Positions 34,557 to 43,789 are shown, counted from the first letter of the stretch. The stretch is DNA of 64,000 nucleotides from Paludibaculum fermentans (GCF_015277775.1 NZ_CP063849.1:1860001-1924000); one strand, 5' to 3'. The notes: a model not told the origin generated them from the letters alone. Program-made: numbers and translations.

Positions 34557-35630
34557 TTATTGGCCGATTTTATGGATCAACAACGGCAGCGGATCGCTCT
34601 CCGGCACCGGCGTCGTGCAGGTCTGCTGCCGGCTGCGCCACAACGATTGCGCGAAATCCAGCAGAACCTCGGCCGACTCATTGTCCGTGGAGCGCATCTG
34701 CCGCTCCTTCAACTCGACATCGTCCAGCGCCGGCTGCAGCTTCGCCGTAGCCCCTTTCAACTGGGCGCAGATCCGCAGGTCCGTCTTGGCCAGTTCCAGT
34801 ACCTTCCTGCTCCGCTCAAACTTCTCCTTCGACGCCAGGCGCCGCGGAGTGGGGTCCAACTCGCTCAACTGGGACGCAAACTCCAGCCGCGCCTCAATCT
34901 GGGCATCCCCTGAGCGCAACCGCTGCGCCCTTCGCAGGCTCTCCAGGGCGGCGGAGAACTCGCCCAATGCCATATCCGCCTCAGCCAACCCCGACAGGGC
35001 CTCGACATCATCCGGATTCCGCCGCAGCAGCGACCGGTAACTGTCCGCCGCGCGCGCCGGCGCCCCGGCCACCACCAGCAAATGAGCGATCTGCCGCTCC
35101 CGCGCCGGGGCCACCTTCGCATCATTCTGAATCAACAGGACCTCGGCCAGCAGCTTCTGCGGTTCGCCGGCCTCGGCCAGGAACTCCGCCAGTTCCATCC
35201 TGACCTCGTCCGCAGGACCCGCGCCGGCCCACTTCCCATACACCGCGCGGTGGTAATAGGCTTCCGCTTCCCGGTCATTGCCCAGCTTCACCTGCAAGCG
35301 AGCCATCGCCAGATTGGCGTCGCCCGCGTTGGAATCCGCATTCAGCACCGGCCTCAGTTGGGCCTCGGAATCGGACAGGCGTCCGGCCGCCAGCAGCGCT
35401 CCGGCGAGCGCCAACTGATACCCACGATTGCCCCGTTGCAGCACATGCGCCCGCTCAATCAGCCGCACCGCACCCGCCGAGTCCCCACGGTTCAGCAACT
35501 GCGTGCCTTCCCGGTAGTGGGCCGCCGCCTCGCCGAGAATCTCGTTCCGCTCCAGCCGCGCCAGGAACTGGTCGACGACAATCAGCCCCAGCACGATCGC
35601 CAGGACGGACAGGATGAACCCGGGCTTCAT
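34557..35630 (-). CDS. TPR-repeat protein with N-terminal membrane anchor
   Basis: A 357-residue protein. A hydrophobic helix at residues 5-22 (FILSVLAIVLGLIVVDQF) acts as anchor. Residues 35-250 form about six tetratricopeptide-like pairs (AAAHYREGTQLLNRGDSAGA, ALAGALLAAGRLSDSEAQLR and so on). The C-terminal 100 residues are helical. It overlaps the ClC gene by four bases (ATGA), so the two are translationally coupled. Likely a scaffold facing the periplasm; partner unknown. Confidence 0.8.
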   Translation of the reverse strand: MKPGFILSVLAIVLGLIVVDQFLARLERNEILGEAAAHYREGTQLLNRGDSAGAVRLIERAHVLQRGNRGYQLALAGALLAAGRLSDSEAQLRPVLNADSNAGDANLAMARLQVKLGNDREAEAYYHRAVYGKWAGAGPADEVRMELAEFLAEAGEPQKLLAEVLLIQNDAKVAPARERQIAHLLVVAGAPARAADSYRSLLRRNPDDVEALSGLAEADMALGEFSAALESLRRAQRLRSGDAQIEARLEFASQLSELDPTPRRLASKEKFERSRKVLELAKTDLRICAQLKGATAKLQPALDDVELKERQMRSTDNESAEVLLDFAQSLWRSRQQTCTTPVPESDPLPLLIHKIGQ

Positions 35631-37228
35631 CGCGGCCCCTCCTGCGCCACCCCAAACGCCTTGAGGATCGCCGGCAGCCGCACCACGCCCAGCAGTTGCG
35701 AGACATTCGCACGGCTCACCACGGGCAGCACGCCCAGGTGATGGTCGCCCATCTTCTCCAGGGCCAGGCTCAGCGGATGGTCTGGATGAACGAAGGGACG
35801 CTCTTCGTCCGCCGCCGCAGCCCCCGGTAGCGTCTGCCGGGCTGCCAGCAGTTCCTCAGCCGTCATGCTCGCCGCGTCTTCCAGGACATCCGCGACGCTC
35901 AGCCGCGCCATGTGCTCGCGCTCCTCCCCGGTCGGCAGCGATACCCCCTCCTGCTGCGCCAAAGCCTCATAGATGGGTTGCCGCTGCAGCCGGTACGACA
36001 CGAAGAAACTGATCAGGTTCGAGATCATCAGCGGCACGATGATCGAGTAGTCCCTCGTCATCTCGAAGATCATGATCACCGAGGTCAGCGGAGTCCGCAC
36101 AATCCCGGCAAACGCCGTACCCATGCCGATCAGCGCATATGCACCGGGATTCGCCGTTACCCCCGGCAGCAGCGCATGGGCCACGCTGCCCACCGTACCG
36201 CCTACCATCGCGCCGATGAACAGGCTCGGCCCGAAGATGCCGCCCGCGTTGCCCGACGAGTAACACACCGCCGTCGCCACAATCTTCAGCACCACCAGCA
36301 ACGCGATGGTCCGCACCGCCATATCCCCGCCAAGTACACGCTCCACGTAGTCATACCCGACGCCGAGCACTTCCGGCAGAAACCAGCCCATCAGGCCCAC
36401 CAGCAATCCGCCTACGGCCGGCTGCAGCCACACCGTCTTCGCCGGCAAGCCGCGGAACCAGATCCGCAAGCCCAGCAGCAGCTTCACGAAGGCCACCGAA
36501 GCCAGGCCGCCCACCACGCCCAGCACTGCGTAGACGACAAACTCGATCGGGCTCACCAACTGGTACGCCGGCACATGGAACAGCGGCTCGTCCCCCAGGA
36601 TCATGTGCAGCACCATCCACGAGGTCGCCGAGCTGATCACGACCGACCCCAGCACCGGAGCGTGCAGGTCGCCCAGAATCTCTTCCAGCGAGAACAGCAC
36701 CGCCGCAATGGGTGTATTGAAAGCCGCCGCCAGTGCGGCCGAGCAGCCCACCGGAATCAGCGCCTTCACGTCGTCGCCCTGCAGCCCGCAACGCCGCCCC
36801 AGCACGGAGGCGATGCCCGCCCCAATCTGCACCGAAGGCCCTTCGCGGCCCAGCGCAATGCCGCTCGCCAGCGACGTGGAGCAGCACAGAAACTTCCCCA
36901 GCACCGTCTTCAGTGAGATATAGCCGTCGTGGATGAAGATCGCGAATTTGGTCTGCGGAATGCCGCTGCCGCGCGCGCCGGGAAAGTACTTCGCCAGCAG
37001 CCAGCCCGTACTCAGCGCCCCCAGCACCGGCACCAGGACCCGCCGCCACGCCGCGCCGCCCGGAGGGTACATCCTCGCCGCCAGGCGTCCGGTGAGCAGG
37101 ATAAACGCAACCACCACCAGCCCCACAACCGCGCCAATGACGAAACTCAGGATCAGGTGGGTCTGTGCGGACTTGCCCGGTTCACGGTCAGACCATCGCC
37201 GCATCCAGCGCCCAATGGATTGAAACAT
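35627..37228 (-). CDS. ClC-family chloride channel/transporter with CBS pair
   Basis: A 533-residue membrane protein. All the anion-binding signatures are present: GSGIP near residues 87-91, GREGP near 127-131 with the gating Glu129 and the GIFGPSLF segment near 342-350. About twelve hydrophobic helices precede two cytoplasmic CBS domains (ADVLEDAASMTAEELLAARQ and LALEKMGDHHLGVLPVVSRA). The gating Glu suggests an H+/Cl- exchanger. I use the ATG at 37228; the frame is also open to ATG at 37297 and TTG at 37312 and no clear ribosome binding site decides. Confidence 0.88.
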   Translation of the reverse strand: MFQSIGRWMRRWSDREPGKSAQTHLILSFVIGAVVGLVVVAFILLTGRLAARMYPPGGAAWRRVLVPVLGALSTGWLLAKYFPGARGSGIPQTKFAIFIHDGYISLKTVLGKFLCCSTSLASGIALGREGPSVQIGAGIASVLGRRCGLQGDDVKALIPVGCSAALAAAFNTPIAAVLFSLEEILGDLHAPVLGSVVISSATSWMVLHMILGDEPLFHVPAYQLVSPIEFVVYAVLGVVGGLASVAFVKLLLGLRIWFRGLPAKTVWLQPAVGGLLVGLMGWFLPEVLGVGYDYVERVLGGDMAVRTIALLVVLKIVATAVCYSSGNAGGIFGPSLFIGAMVGGTVGSVAHALLPGVTANPGAYALIGMGTAFAGIVRTPLTSVIMIFEMTRDYSIIVPLMISNLISFFVSYRLQRQPIYEALAQQEGVSLPTGEEREHMARLSVADVLEDAASMTAEELLAARQTLPGAAAADEERPFVHPDHPLSLALEKMGDHHLGVLPVVSRANVSQLLGVVRLPAILKAFGVAQEGPR

Positions 37229-37314
37229 GCACTTAACAGGATAGGCACATTCCGCTGGCCTTGCCTGCCTGACACCCTTCGCTGAACGTTCCTCCATCAC
37301 CCCGGGCGCCAAAC

Positions 37315-37356
37315 AGAACGGGCCGGAAAGGCGCCCATGCCCGTCCGGCCCGTTCT
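37315..37356. terminator. Terminator between EF-G-like gene and ClC gene
   Basis: AGAACGGGCCGGA (37315-37327) pairs perfectly with TCCGGCCCGTTCT (37344-37356). On the leftward strand a short T-rich stretch follows (TGTTTGGC), which fits an end for the EF-G-like transcript. Confidence 0.8.
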
Positions 37357-37374
37357 TCCAACTTCGCTGCGGGA

Positions 37375-39471
37375 CTATTCGTCTTCGTCCACTTCGCCAG
37401 TAGCCGAAGCCTTGTACGCCGCGATGATCTTATCGGCGTTCAAGGCCGGCACGTAGTCGTAGTGCGAAAACTCCATCGAGAACGAGGCCCGGCCCTGCGT
37501 CATCGACGTCAGGTCGTTCTGGTAGGTCAGCATTTCCGACATCGGCACCACGGCGCGGATGATCTGCGTCCCGCCCTTGGTGTCCATGCCGCTGATGCGG
37601 CCCCGCCGCCCGTTCATGTCGCTCATCAGGTCGCCGGCATACTCCACCGGACCGGCCACTTCCACCTTCATGATCGGCTCCAGCAGTGTCGGCTTGGCCG
37701 CCTCCATTGCCAGTTTGAAGGCCTTGCGGCCGGCGATCTTGAACGCCATTTCCGACGAGTCCACATCGTGGTACGACCCGTCATAGAGCGTCACCCGGAA
37801 ATCTACCACCGGGAAGCCGGCCAGGTAGCCGCGCGCAGCCGCTTCCAGAATGCCCTTTTCAATCGCCGGGATGAACTGCCTGGGCACCGCGCCGCCAAAG
37901 ATGTTGTTGACGTACTCGAAGCCGCCGCCGCGCTCCATCGGTTCCATCTTGATGCGGCAGTCGCCGAACTGGCCGTGGCCGCCCGTCTGCTTCTTGTGGC
38001 GTCCGTGCACATCCGCAAACCCGCGAATCGTCTCGCGGTACGGAATCTTCGGCTGCCGCAACTCCACTTCGACGTTGTAGCGCTTCTTCAGCCGGCTCAC
38101 GATCACTTCGATGTGCTGCCCGCCGCTGCCGGCCAGCAGGAAGTCCTTCGTCTGCGGATCCCGGTAGAACCGCAGCCCCTGGTCTTCTTCCAGGATCTTC
38201 GCCACCGAGTTGCCCATGCGGTCTTCGTCGTTGCGCGATTTCGCAGCAATGGCATACGCGATCGACGGTTCCGGAATCTCCACCTTCGGATACTCCACCG
38301 AATCGCCCTTTTCACACAGCGTGTCGGCGGTCAGCACTTCCTTCAGCTTCGCCACCACGCCGATGTCACCCGCGTGCAGCTCGTTCACCGGCTGCAGCGT
38401 CTTGCCCATCGGCACGCTGATGTGCGCCAGCCGCTCCTGGCTCTTGCTCCGCATATCCACCAGGGTCATGTCGTTCTTCAACACACCCGTGCAGACCTTG
38501 AAGAAGCTCAACCGGCCCGAGAACGGATCAGCCACGGTCTTGAAGACATAGGCCGTCACGTGGTCCTTGTCCGTGATCGCCTTGAACTCCTCGTGGTCGC
38601 CCACCATCGCCTTCAACGACGGATGCTCCGTCGGATTCGGGCAGAACTCCTGCAGGAACTCCATCACCAGATCCGTGCCGATGTTGCGCAGCGCCGAACC
38701 GCACATCACCGGGAAGATCTTGTCTTCCTTCACCGCGTCGTGCAGACCGGCCATGATGTCTTCGACCGGCAGCGTGCCGTTCTCGAAGAACTTCTCCATC
38801 AGCTCGTCCTTGCCTTCCGCGATCATCTCGATCAGGGCATCGTGCGCGGCCTTCGCCTCATCGGCCATCGACGCCGGAATCGGGATCTCCTTGCCCTGGC
38901 CGTCGCCATCCGGCGTATACGTCCAGGCCTTCATCGAGATCACGTCCACAACGCCCGTGAAATCCCGCTCCTTGCCGATCGGCAGATAGATCGGGACGCA
39001 ATACCGTCCGAAAATCTCCTGGATATTCGCCAGCGCCCGGTCAAAGTCGCTGCGTTCGCGATCCAGCTTGTTAATCAAAAAAGCTCGCGGCAGCGCATAC
39101 TGCTCCGCGTACTCCCAGACCTTCTCCGTCATCACTTCGACGCCGGCGACGCCATCCACCAGGATCAGTGCGGCATCCGCGGCGGCCATCGAAATCTTCG
39201 TGTCGTACATGAAGAGGTTGAAGCCTGGCGTATCAAAAACGTTCAGCTTCTTCTTCTTCCATTCCACGACCGCGAGAGAGGTGGAAATCGTCAGCTTTCT
39301 GTTGATCTCCTCATCGTCAAAATCCGTGATCGTGTTGCCCTCGTCAACCCGAGTCAAGCGATTGGTCGCACCGGTGGCAAACAGCATGCCGGCCGCGAGC
39401 GACGTCTTTCCGCTATGCCCGTGACCGACGAGGGCCACGTTTCGGACTTCAGTGCTTTCGTATACCTTCAC
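37375..39471 (-). CDS. EF-G-like translational GTPase (EF-G2 type)
   Basis: A 698-residue GTPase with all five EF-G domains. G1 reads GHGHSGKTS (residues 16-24) where canonical EF-G has GHVDAGKT; DTPG and NKLD are present. Domains III-V include the GGGFEYVNNIFGGAVPRQ and GSYHDVDSSEMAFKIA blocks of the family. This spelling fits the paralogous EF-G2 group, which is not the main elongation factor. The GTG at 39471 (MKVYESTEVRN) is chosen because GGAG lies eight bases upstream; a GTG at 39480 directly abuts the binding site. C-terminal tail is acidic (VDEDE). Confidence 0.88.
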   Translation of the reverse strand: MKVYESTEVRNVALVGHGHSGKTSLAAGMLFATGATNRLTRVDEGNTITDFDDEEINRKLTISTSLAVVEWKKKKLNVFDTPGFNLFMYDTKISMAAADAALILVDGVAGVEVMTEKVWEYAEQYALPRAFLINKLDRERSDFDRALANIQEIFGRYCVPIYLPIGKERDFTGVVDVISMKAWTYTPDGDGQGKEIPIPASMADEAKAAHDALIEMIAEGKDELMEKFFENGTLPVEDIMAGLHDAVKEDKIFPVMCGSALRNIGTDLVMEFLQEFCPNPTEHPSLKAMVGDHEEFKAITDKDHVTAYVFKTVADPFSGRLSFFKVCTGVLKNDMTLVDMRSKSQERLAHISVPMGKTLQPVNELHAGDIGVVAKLKEVLTADTLCEKGDSVEYPKVEIPEPSIAYAIAAKSRNDEDRMGNSVAKILEEDQGLRFYRDPQTKDFLLAGSGGQHIEVIVSRLKKRYNVEVELRQPKIPYRETIRGFADVHGRHKKQTGGHGQFGDCRIKMEPMERGGGFEYVNNIFGGAVPRQFIPAIEKGILEAAARGYLAGFPVVDFRVTLYDGSYHDVDSSEMAFKIAGRKAFKLAMEAAKPTLLEPIMKVEVAGPVEYAGDLMSDMNGRRGRISGMDTKGGTQIIRAVVPMSEMLTYQNDLTSMTQGRASFSMEFSHYDYVPALNADKIIAAYKASATGEVDEDE

Positions 39472-39646
39472 TTGGCACACTCCAAGAGTGGATTGGGCGC
39501 CGATTAACAGGACAGGCGTCCGTCTGAGCGGAATCGTATCACAATTGAAATAGAGGAATTGGGACCCGATGCTCCACTATGCCGCAAGGCCCGCCCCGCC
39601 GTGCTATCAAGGTGTTTTACCTTCATTCAAATAGGAGGCTGGACCC

Positions 39647-40138
39647 ATGGTTTCCAAAGACACCCTGCTCGCCCACATCGACTACGCCGCCTGGGCCTCA
39701 CGCCGCCTGGTCTCGGCCGTCGCCGAACTCTCCGATGACCAGCTCCAGCACGACTTCGGCACCTCCGACAAGAGCATTCTCGGCACCCTCGTCCATCTTT
39801 ACCGCGCCGACAGGATCTGGCTCTCCCGCATGCACCAGGCCGCCGACAAGCTCGTCCTGGGCGACTCGGATTTCCAGCTCAGCGTCGTGCGCGAGCAGTG
39901 GCCGGAGGTCTACGATGGCTGGCGCCACTTCCTCGCCGGCCTCAGCGATGAACAGATCCTGGAATCAATCAGTTACCACGACCTGAAGGGCAACGCCTGG
40001 TCCACGCCCGTCTATCAGATCGTGCTGCACCTGGTGAACCACGGCACCCACCACCGCGGCCAGGTCTCCGGCTTCCTGCGCACCCTGGGCCAGAAGCCGC
40101 CGGTCCTCGACCTCATCGCCTACTACCGCAGCCTTTAA
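39647..40138 (+). CDS. DinB-family metal-dependent protein
   Basis: A 163-residue four-helix-bundle protein. The metal-binding triad of the DinB/YfiT fold is His50 (LVHLYRAD) and His132 and His136 (NHGTHHRGQ). DinB-like proteins include bacillithiol or mycothiol transferases and damage-induced proteins of unknown activity. AGGAGG lies nine bases before the ATG. The stop codon shares bases with the stop of the convergent methyltransferase gene. Confidence 0.9.
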   Translation: MVSKDTLLAHIDYAAWASRRLVSAVAELSDDQLQHDFGTSDKSILGTLVHLYRADRIWLSRMHQAADKLVLGDSDFQLSVVREQWPEVYDGWRHFLAGLSDEQILESISYHDLKGNAWSTPVYQIVLHLVNHGTHHRGQVSGFLRTLGQKPPVLDLIAYYRSL

Positions 40139-40866
40139 GCTGCTCGCAGCCAGTACAGCCGGCACTCGTAAACTATCCGCACCAGTCCATCCATTTGGTG
40201 CCGGTCGTAGATCGCCCGCAACCGGTCCACAAACGCGTCATCCCCCACAGGCACATACGACGCCGACAGCAGCCGCCCCTTCAACCCGGCCCAATCCAGT
40301 ACCTGTTCGTTCGGCGCCGTCCAGCGCTCCACCGGCGTGGGCGCAAACACTGCCGCGACATTCACCGTCTCTTCCTTATCGGCCGAGAACCGTGCCGCAT
40401 ACTCCGTGCTGCTCTCCACCAGCAACCGCTCCAGCTCCACCAGAAACGGGCTGGCGTTCCGCAGCCGGATGTTCCAGACGATCGCGATCAGCCCGCCCGG
40501 CTTCACGATCCGCAGAAACTCCGTCCGCGCCGCCGGCAGGTCCACCCAGTGGAACGCCTGCGCGCACACCACCAGATCCGCGCTGGCCTCGGGCAAGCCC
40601 GTCGCCTCGCCCCTGCCTTCCCGCACATCGAAGCCCTGCTGCAACGCCGCCGCGCGCATCGCCGCATTCGGCTCAATCCCGATCACAGAGTACCCATTCC
40701 GGACGAACAATTCCGTGGAGATACCCGTCCCACAAGCCACATCCACCACCTGCGCGCCAGGAGCCAGTCCCTCGCTCTCCAACTTCCGCACCAGCGCGTC
40801 CGGATAGCCCGGCCGGTACTTCACATAGTTGTCGACTCTGTTGGAAAACCGCTCTGTAGGTTGCAT
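40135..40866 (-). CDS. SAM-dependent methyltransferase (class I)
   Basis: A 243-residue protein of the methyltransferase-11 type. Motif I VVDVACGTGIS lies at residues 40-50, then VIGIEPNAAM and ADLVVCAQAFHWVD. The N-terminus RFSNRVDNYVKYRPGYP is typical of SAM methyltransferases close to UbiE/Methyltransf_25. The ATG at 40866 is two bases after thiE, making it the last gene of the modB-modC-fmdE-thiE unit. It converges on the dinB gene. Substrate unknown. Confidence 0.85.
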   Translation of the reverse strand: MQPTERFSNRVDNYVKYRPGYPDALVRKLESEGLAPGAQVVDVACGTGISTELFVRNGYSVIGIEPNAAMRAAALQQGFDVREGRGEATGLPEASADLVVCAQAFHWVDLPAARTEFLRIVKPGGLIAIVWNIRLRNASPFLVELERLLVESSTEYAARFSADKEETVNVAAVFAPTPVERWTAPNEQVLDWAGLKGRLLSASYVPVGDDAFVDRLRAIYDRHQMDGLVRIVYECRLYWLRAA

Positions 40867-40868
40867 AG

Positions 40869-41423
40869 TTATCGGAATAGCGTGATGCCCGCCACGCCCG
40901 CGGCGCCCGCCTCGACACACGACCCGGCGTTCTCCCACGTGATCCCACCCAGCGCGTACACCGGAAGCTCCACTGACCCGGCCGCCCGCCGCAGCCCCTC
41001 CAGCCCCCAGCACGGCCGGTCGTCCTGCTTCGACAACGGCCGGAACACCGGGCCAAACACGGCGAAATCCGCCCCGCCCGCTTCCGCCGCCTGCAATTCA
41101 TCCAAATCGTGACAGGATACGCCGATCAGGAATCCAGCCGGAGTAATGGGCCGCCACGCCGACGGAGCCATCGACCCGCCCGGCAGATGCGCTCCGTGCG
41201 CTCCGCAGGCCAGGGCCACGTCCACTCGCGAGTTCACCAACACCCGGGCGTTCCGGCAGACCGAGACCACTCGGGTCACCAGTTCGCACAGCGCCCGCGC
41301 CTCCAGGTCTTTCTCCCGCACCTGGATCATCTCGACCCCCGCCGCATCGCTTCGCGCAATCGAAGCCAGCAGGGCGTCGAGACTACCGGCGCTCTTCCGG
41401 TCCGTGATCTGATAGCGGTTCAT
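40869..41423 (-). CDS. Thiamine-phosphate synthase-like (ThiE/TenI) protein
   Basis: A 184-residue TIM-barrel of the ThiE/TenI family. The phosphate and pyrimidine-binding motifs QVREKDLEARAL, VNSRVDVALACGAHGAHLP and FGPVFRPLSK are present, along with ALGGIT. ThiE joins the pyrimidine and thiazole phosphates to make thiamine phosphate. It is slightly shorter than typical ThiE (about 205), so a TenI-like role is possible. The gene overlaps fmdE by 41 bases on the same strand, so the two are translated in different frames and coupled. Confidence 0.8.
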   Translation of the reverse strand: MNRYQITDRKSAGSLDALLASIARSDAAGVEMIQVREKDLEARALCELVTRVVSVCRNARVLVNSRVDVALACGAHGAHLPGGSMAPSAWRPITPAGFLIGVSCHDLDELQAAEAGGADFAVFGPVFRPLSKQDDRPCWGLEGLRRAAGSVELPVYALGGITWENAGSCVEAGAAGVAGITLFR

Positions 41424-41991
41424 AGTAGCGCTGCCCCGCGCAGCTCCGGCACAAGGTGCGCCCGTCCACCACGACCTCCCGTTGGAAGCTGATGCCCTCG
41501 CCGCACTCGCAGCACGAAACCCGCGGTCCCTTGAAGCCCGGCAGATCCTCGGGTCCGACGCGGACCTTCACCCACTGCACGTCGAACAGCTCGGCCTCGC
41601 TCAGCTCGCGGTAGGCCTTCATCTGCTGTTTGTTCTTCTCGAGGATCTCCGGATAGAGCTCGGCCGCCCGCTGTTTGCTCGATTCTTTCGCCGCCACACG
41701 CACCGCGCGTCCGGTCTCCAGATCGCAGAACGTGGCCGCCATCTTGCCGAAATCCAGGAACTTCAGCGCGCGCTTGCCCAGCCGGCAGCCAGTCACTACG
41801 GTGATGGCGTCCGTGGCGCAGCGGTCGATCTCGACAAACGTCACCAGCCGCTTGCGTTGCGTGCCTGTCGGATCGTCGATCCCCAACAGCGCCAGTCCGT
41901 GCACCGCCATGCGCAAACCCAGGATCTGGCCCGCGCACAAATGGCCATGGGCGACAGTAGCCAGTTCTTCGTATTCCGGTAAGGTCTTCAT
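41383..41991 (-). CDS. FmdE-family protein with C-terminal zinc ribbon
   Basis: A 202-residue protein of the FmdE (formylmethanofuran dehydrogenase subunit E) family. The N-terminal domain (ATVAHGHLCAGQILGLRMAV, TDAITVVTGCRLGKR) has conserved His and Cys residues. The C-terminus carries two CxxC pairs (SCCECG and CRSCAG), forming a zinc ribbon. The gene overlaps modC by four bases, which points to a role with molybdenum or tungsten; no molybdoenzyme gene is in the window. The ATG at 41991 is set by this overlap. Exact function is not known. Confidence 0.8.
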   Translation of the reverse strand: MKTLPEYEELATVAHGHLCAGQILGLRMAVHGLALLGIDDPTGTQRKRLVTFVEIDRCATDAITVVTGCRLGKRALKFLDFGKMAATFCDLETGRAVRVAAKESSKQRAAELYPEILEKNKQQMKAYRELSEAELFDVQWVKVRVGPEDLPGFKGPRVSCCECGEGISFQREVVVDGRTLCRSCAGQRYYEPLSDHGPEERR

Positions 41992-43055
41992 GATTTGAGC
42001 TGGCGCAGCGCACTGGGCGGAAACTCTACCACCCATTCCCCATTATGCGACTCGCCATCGAACGAACGTTCGGGCATCTCGGCCACGATGCCGCCCGCGA
42101 ACTCCAGCCGCACCGTCTGCGTCCGCCTGCTCTGCCGCAGCAGCTTCATCACCACGCCGGCTCCGCCGAACGGTTTCACCCGCAGCATCTCCGCCCGCAC
42201 GCCTAAGCGCAGATGCGAGCCCAGCAGATGCCCTGGAAAGTAAGGACCCGCGATCTCGAACCCCGGACCGCACCGCAACCGGCTGCTCTTGGCCGCCGGA
42301 TCCATGGCCACAATCTCGGCGTCGAACACGTTGAACCGGCCCAGCAGCCCCGCCACCTCTTCGGTAGCCGGATGGTCCAGAATCGCCGACGGCGCCCCCG
42401 CCTGCACCACTCGCCCGCCCCGGAAGACGAACATCTCGTCACCCAACTGGAGCGCTTCGTCCAGATCGTGCGTCACCAGCAGCATCGGAATCCGGAACGA
42501 CCGGCGCACTTCCTCCAGCACCGCATAGAACTCTTCCCGCAGCACGAAGTCCAGCCCGCTGGAAGGCTCATCCAGCAACAGGAGCCGAGGCTGCGACAAC
42601 AGCGCCCGGGCGATCGCGCCGCGCTGCCTCTGCCCGCCCGACAACGCGGCCGGCCGGCTGCCCGCCACTTCCGTCAGGCGGAACCGTTCCAGCATCTCGC
42701 CCACCTGCCGCCGCCGCTCCAACCGGTCCAGCCGCTCCGCCGCAAAGGCGAGATTCTCCCGCAGCGTCATGTGCGGAAACAAAGCCGAATTCTGGATCAC
42801 GTACCCGCAGCGCCGCCGCTGCGGACTCAAAGATAGTCCAGCCGCCGCGTCAAACAGCAGCACATCATCGACCAGGATCCGCCCCTCATCCGGCTTCGCG
42901 AACCCGGCGATCGAATCCAAGGTGAGCGACTTCCCCGCCCCGCTGGGTCCAAATAGAACCGCCAGCCCGGCCTGCGTCTTCACGTGGACGTCCAGCGTAA
43001 ACGGAGCCGTCTCCGCCGAGCCCGCAAACTCCTTCCGAACCCGTGCGTCGATCAA
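41988..43055 (-). CDS. modC: Molybdate ABC transporter ATP-binding protein
   Basis: A 355-residue ABC ATPase. Walker A GPSGAGKS is at 36-43, the signature LSGGQ at 138-142 and Walker B LLLLDEP at 158-164. The C-terminal 70 residues form a TOBE-like molybdate-binding domain (LGVRAEMLRVKPFGG). Together with ModB it would drive molybdate uptake. It overlaps modB by four bases upstream and fmdE by four bases downstream. The ModB-ModC assignment rests on the joint operon and the TOBE-like tail. Confidence 0.87.
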   Translation of the reverse strand: MIDARVRKEFAGSAETAPFTLDVHVKTQAGLAVLFGPSGAGKSLTLDSIAGFAKPDEGRILVDDVLLFDAAAGLSLSPQRRRCGYVIQNSALFPHMTLRENLAFAAERLDRLERRRQVGEMLERFRLTEVAGSRPAALSGGQRQRGAIARALLSQPRLLLLDEPSSGLDFVLREEFYAVLEEVRRSFRIPMLLVTHDLDEALQLGDEMFVFRGGRVVQAGAPSAILDHPATEEVAGLLGRFNVFDAEIVAMDPAAKSSRLRCGPGFEIAGPYFPGHLLGSHLRLGVRAEMLRVKPFGGAGVVMKLLRQSRRTQTVRLEFAGGIVAEMPERSFDGESHNGEWVVEFPPSALRQLKS

Positions 43056-43729
43056 TGCGCCGCCTTCCCCACCGACACCCGGCCCAGCCGGTTTGCCAGC
43101 GTCAGGCTCACCAGTGCCACCGCGGAGATCACCAGCACCAGCACCCGCGCCACATCGCCGCGCCCGCCTTCCACCGCATCATAAATGGCCACCGAGATCG
43201 TCTGGGTCCGGCCCGGGATATTGCCCGCCACCATCATCGTGATGCCGAAGTCGCCCAGCGACCGTGCAAACGCCAGCGCGGTCGCAGCCAGGATCTGATT
43301 CCAGGCCAGAGGCAGCGACACCCGCCAAAAGACCATCCATTCGGTAGCGCCCAACGACCGCGCGGCCTTCCCATACCGCCGCGGCACGCTCTCCAGTGCG
43401 GCTGTAGAGAATTTAATGAGTAGCGGAGCCGAATGCAGCAGCGCCGCCACCACCGCCGCCTGCCAGGTGAACACCAGCGACTGCCCGAAGACCCATTCGT
43501 ACAACCGGCCCAGCGGACTCTGCCGCCCCAGCACGATCAGCAGGTAGTAGCCCAGCACCGTGGGCGGCAGCACCAGCGGCAGCGTGACGATGGCGTCGAG
43601 GATGTCCTTCCCACGGTAATTCTTCGTGGTTTGCAGCCAACCCAGCCACAATCCAGCCAGGAGGGCGACAATCGTGGACAGCGCGGCAACGCGCAAACTG
43701 AGCCACAGAGGAAACCAGTCGATCGCCAT
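43052..43729 (-). CDS. modB: Molybdate ABC transporter permease
   Basis: A 225-residue inner-membrane permease with about six helices. The LVLPPTVLGYYLL, IKFSTAALESVPRRYGKAAR and EWMVFWRVSLPLAWNQI segments match the ModB family, the last holding the EAA loop that contacts ModC. It is the first gene of the leftward unit; the promoter must lie in 43730-43789. A periplasmic binding protein gene (modA) is absent from this operon, so the pump may rely on a distant ModA. Confidence 0.88.
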   Translation of the reverse strand: MAIDWFPLWLSLRVAALSTIVALLAGLWLGWLQTTKNYRGKDILDAIVTLPLVLPPTVLGYYLLIVLGRQSPLGRLYEWVFGQSLVFTWQAAVVAALLHSAPLLIKFSTAALESVPRRYGKAARSLGATEWMVFWRVSLPLAWNQILAATALAFARSLGDFGITMMVAGNIPGRTQTISVAIYDAVEGGRGDVARVLVLVISAVALVSLTLANRLGRVSVGKAAH

Positions 43730-43789
43730 GCGGGATTTTCTATTATAGGACTCCAGCGCCCCCTGTCAGTCGTTGTACATTGTTGAGGA

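Noticed and set aside
37462-39507. 681-codon open frame on the + strand opposite the EF-G-like gene
   Set aside because: It mirrors the EF-G gene, and its composition (Arg, His, Leu-rich) is that of an antisense shadow.
41424-41460. TPP riboswitch in front of thiE
   Set aside because: thiE overlaps fmdE by 41 bases, so no leader exists; no THI-box sequence is seen.
43730-43789. Molybdenum-cofactor riboswitch before modB
   Set aside because: Only about 60 bases are available and no Moco-type pairing is visible.
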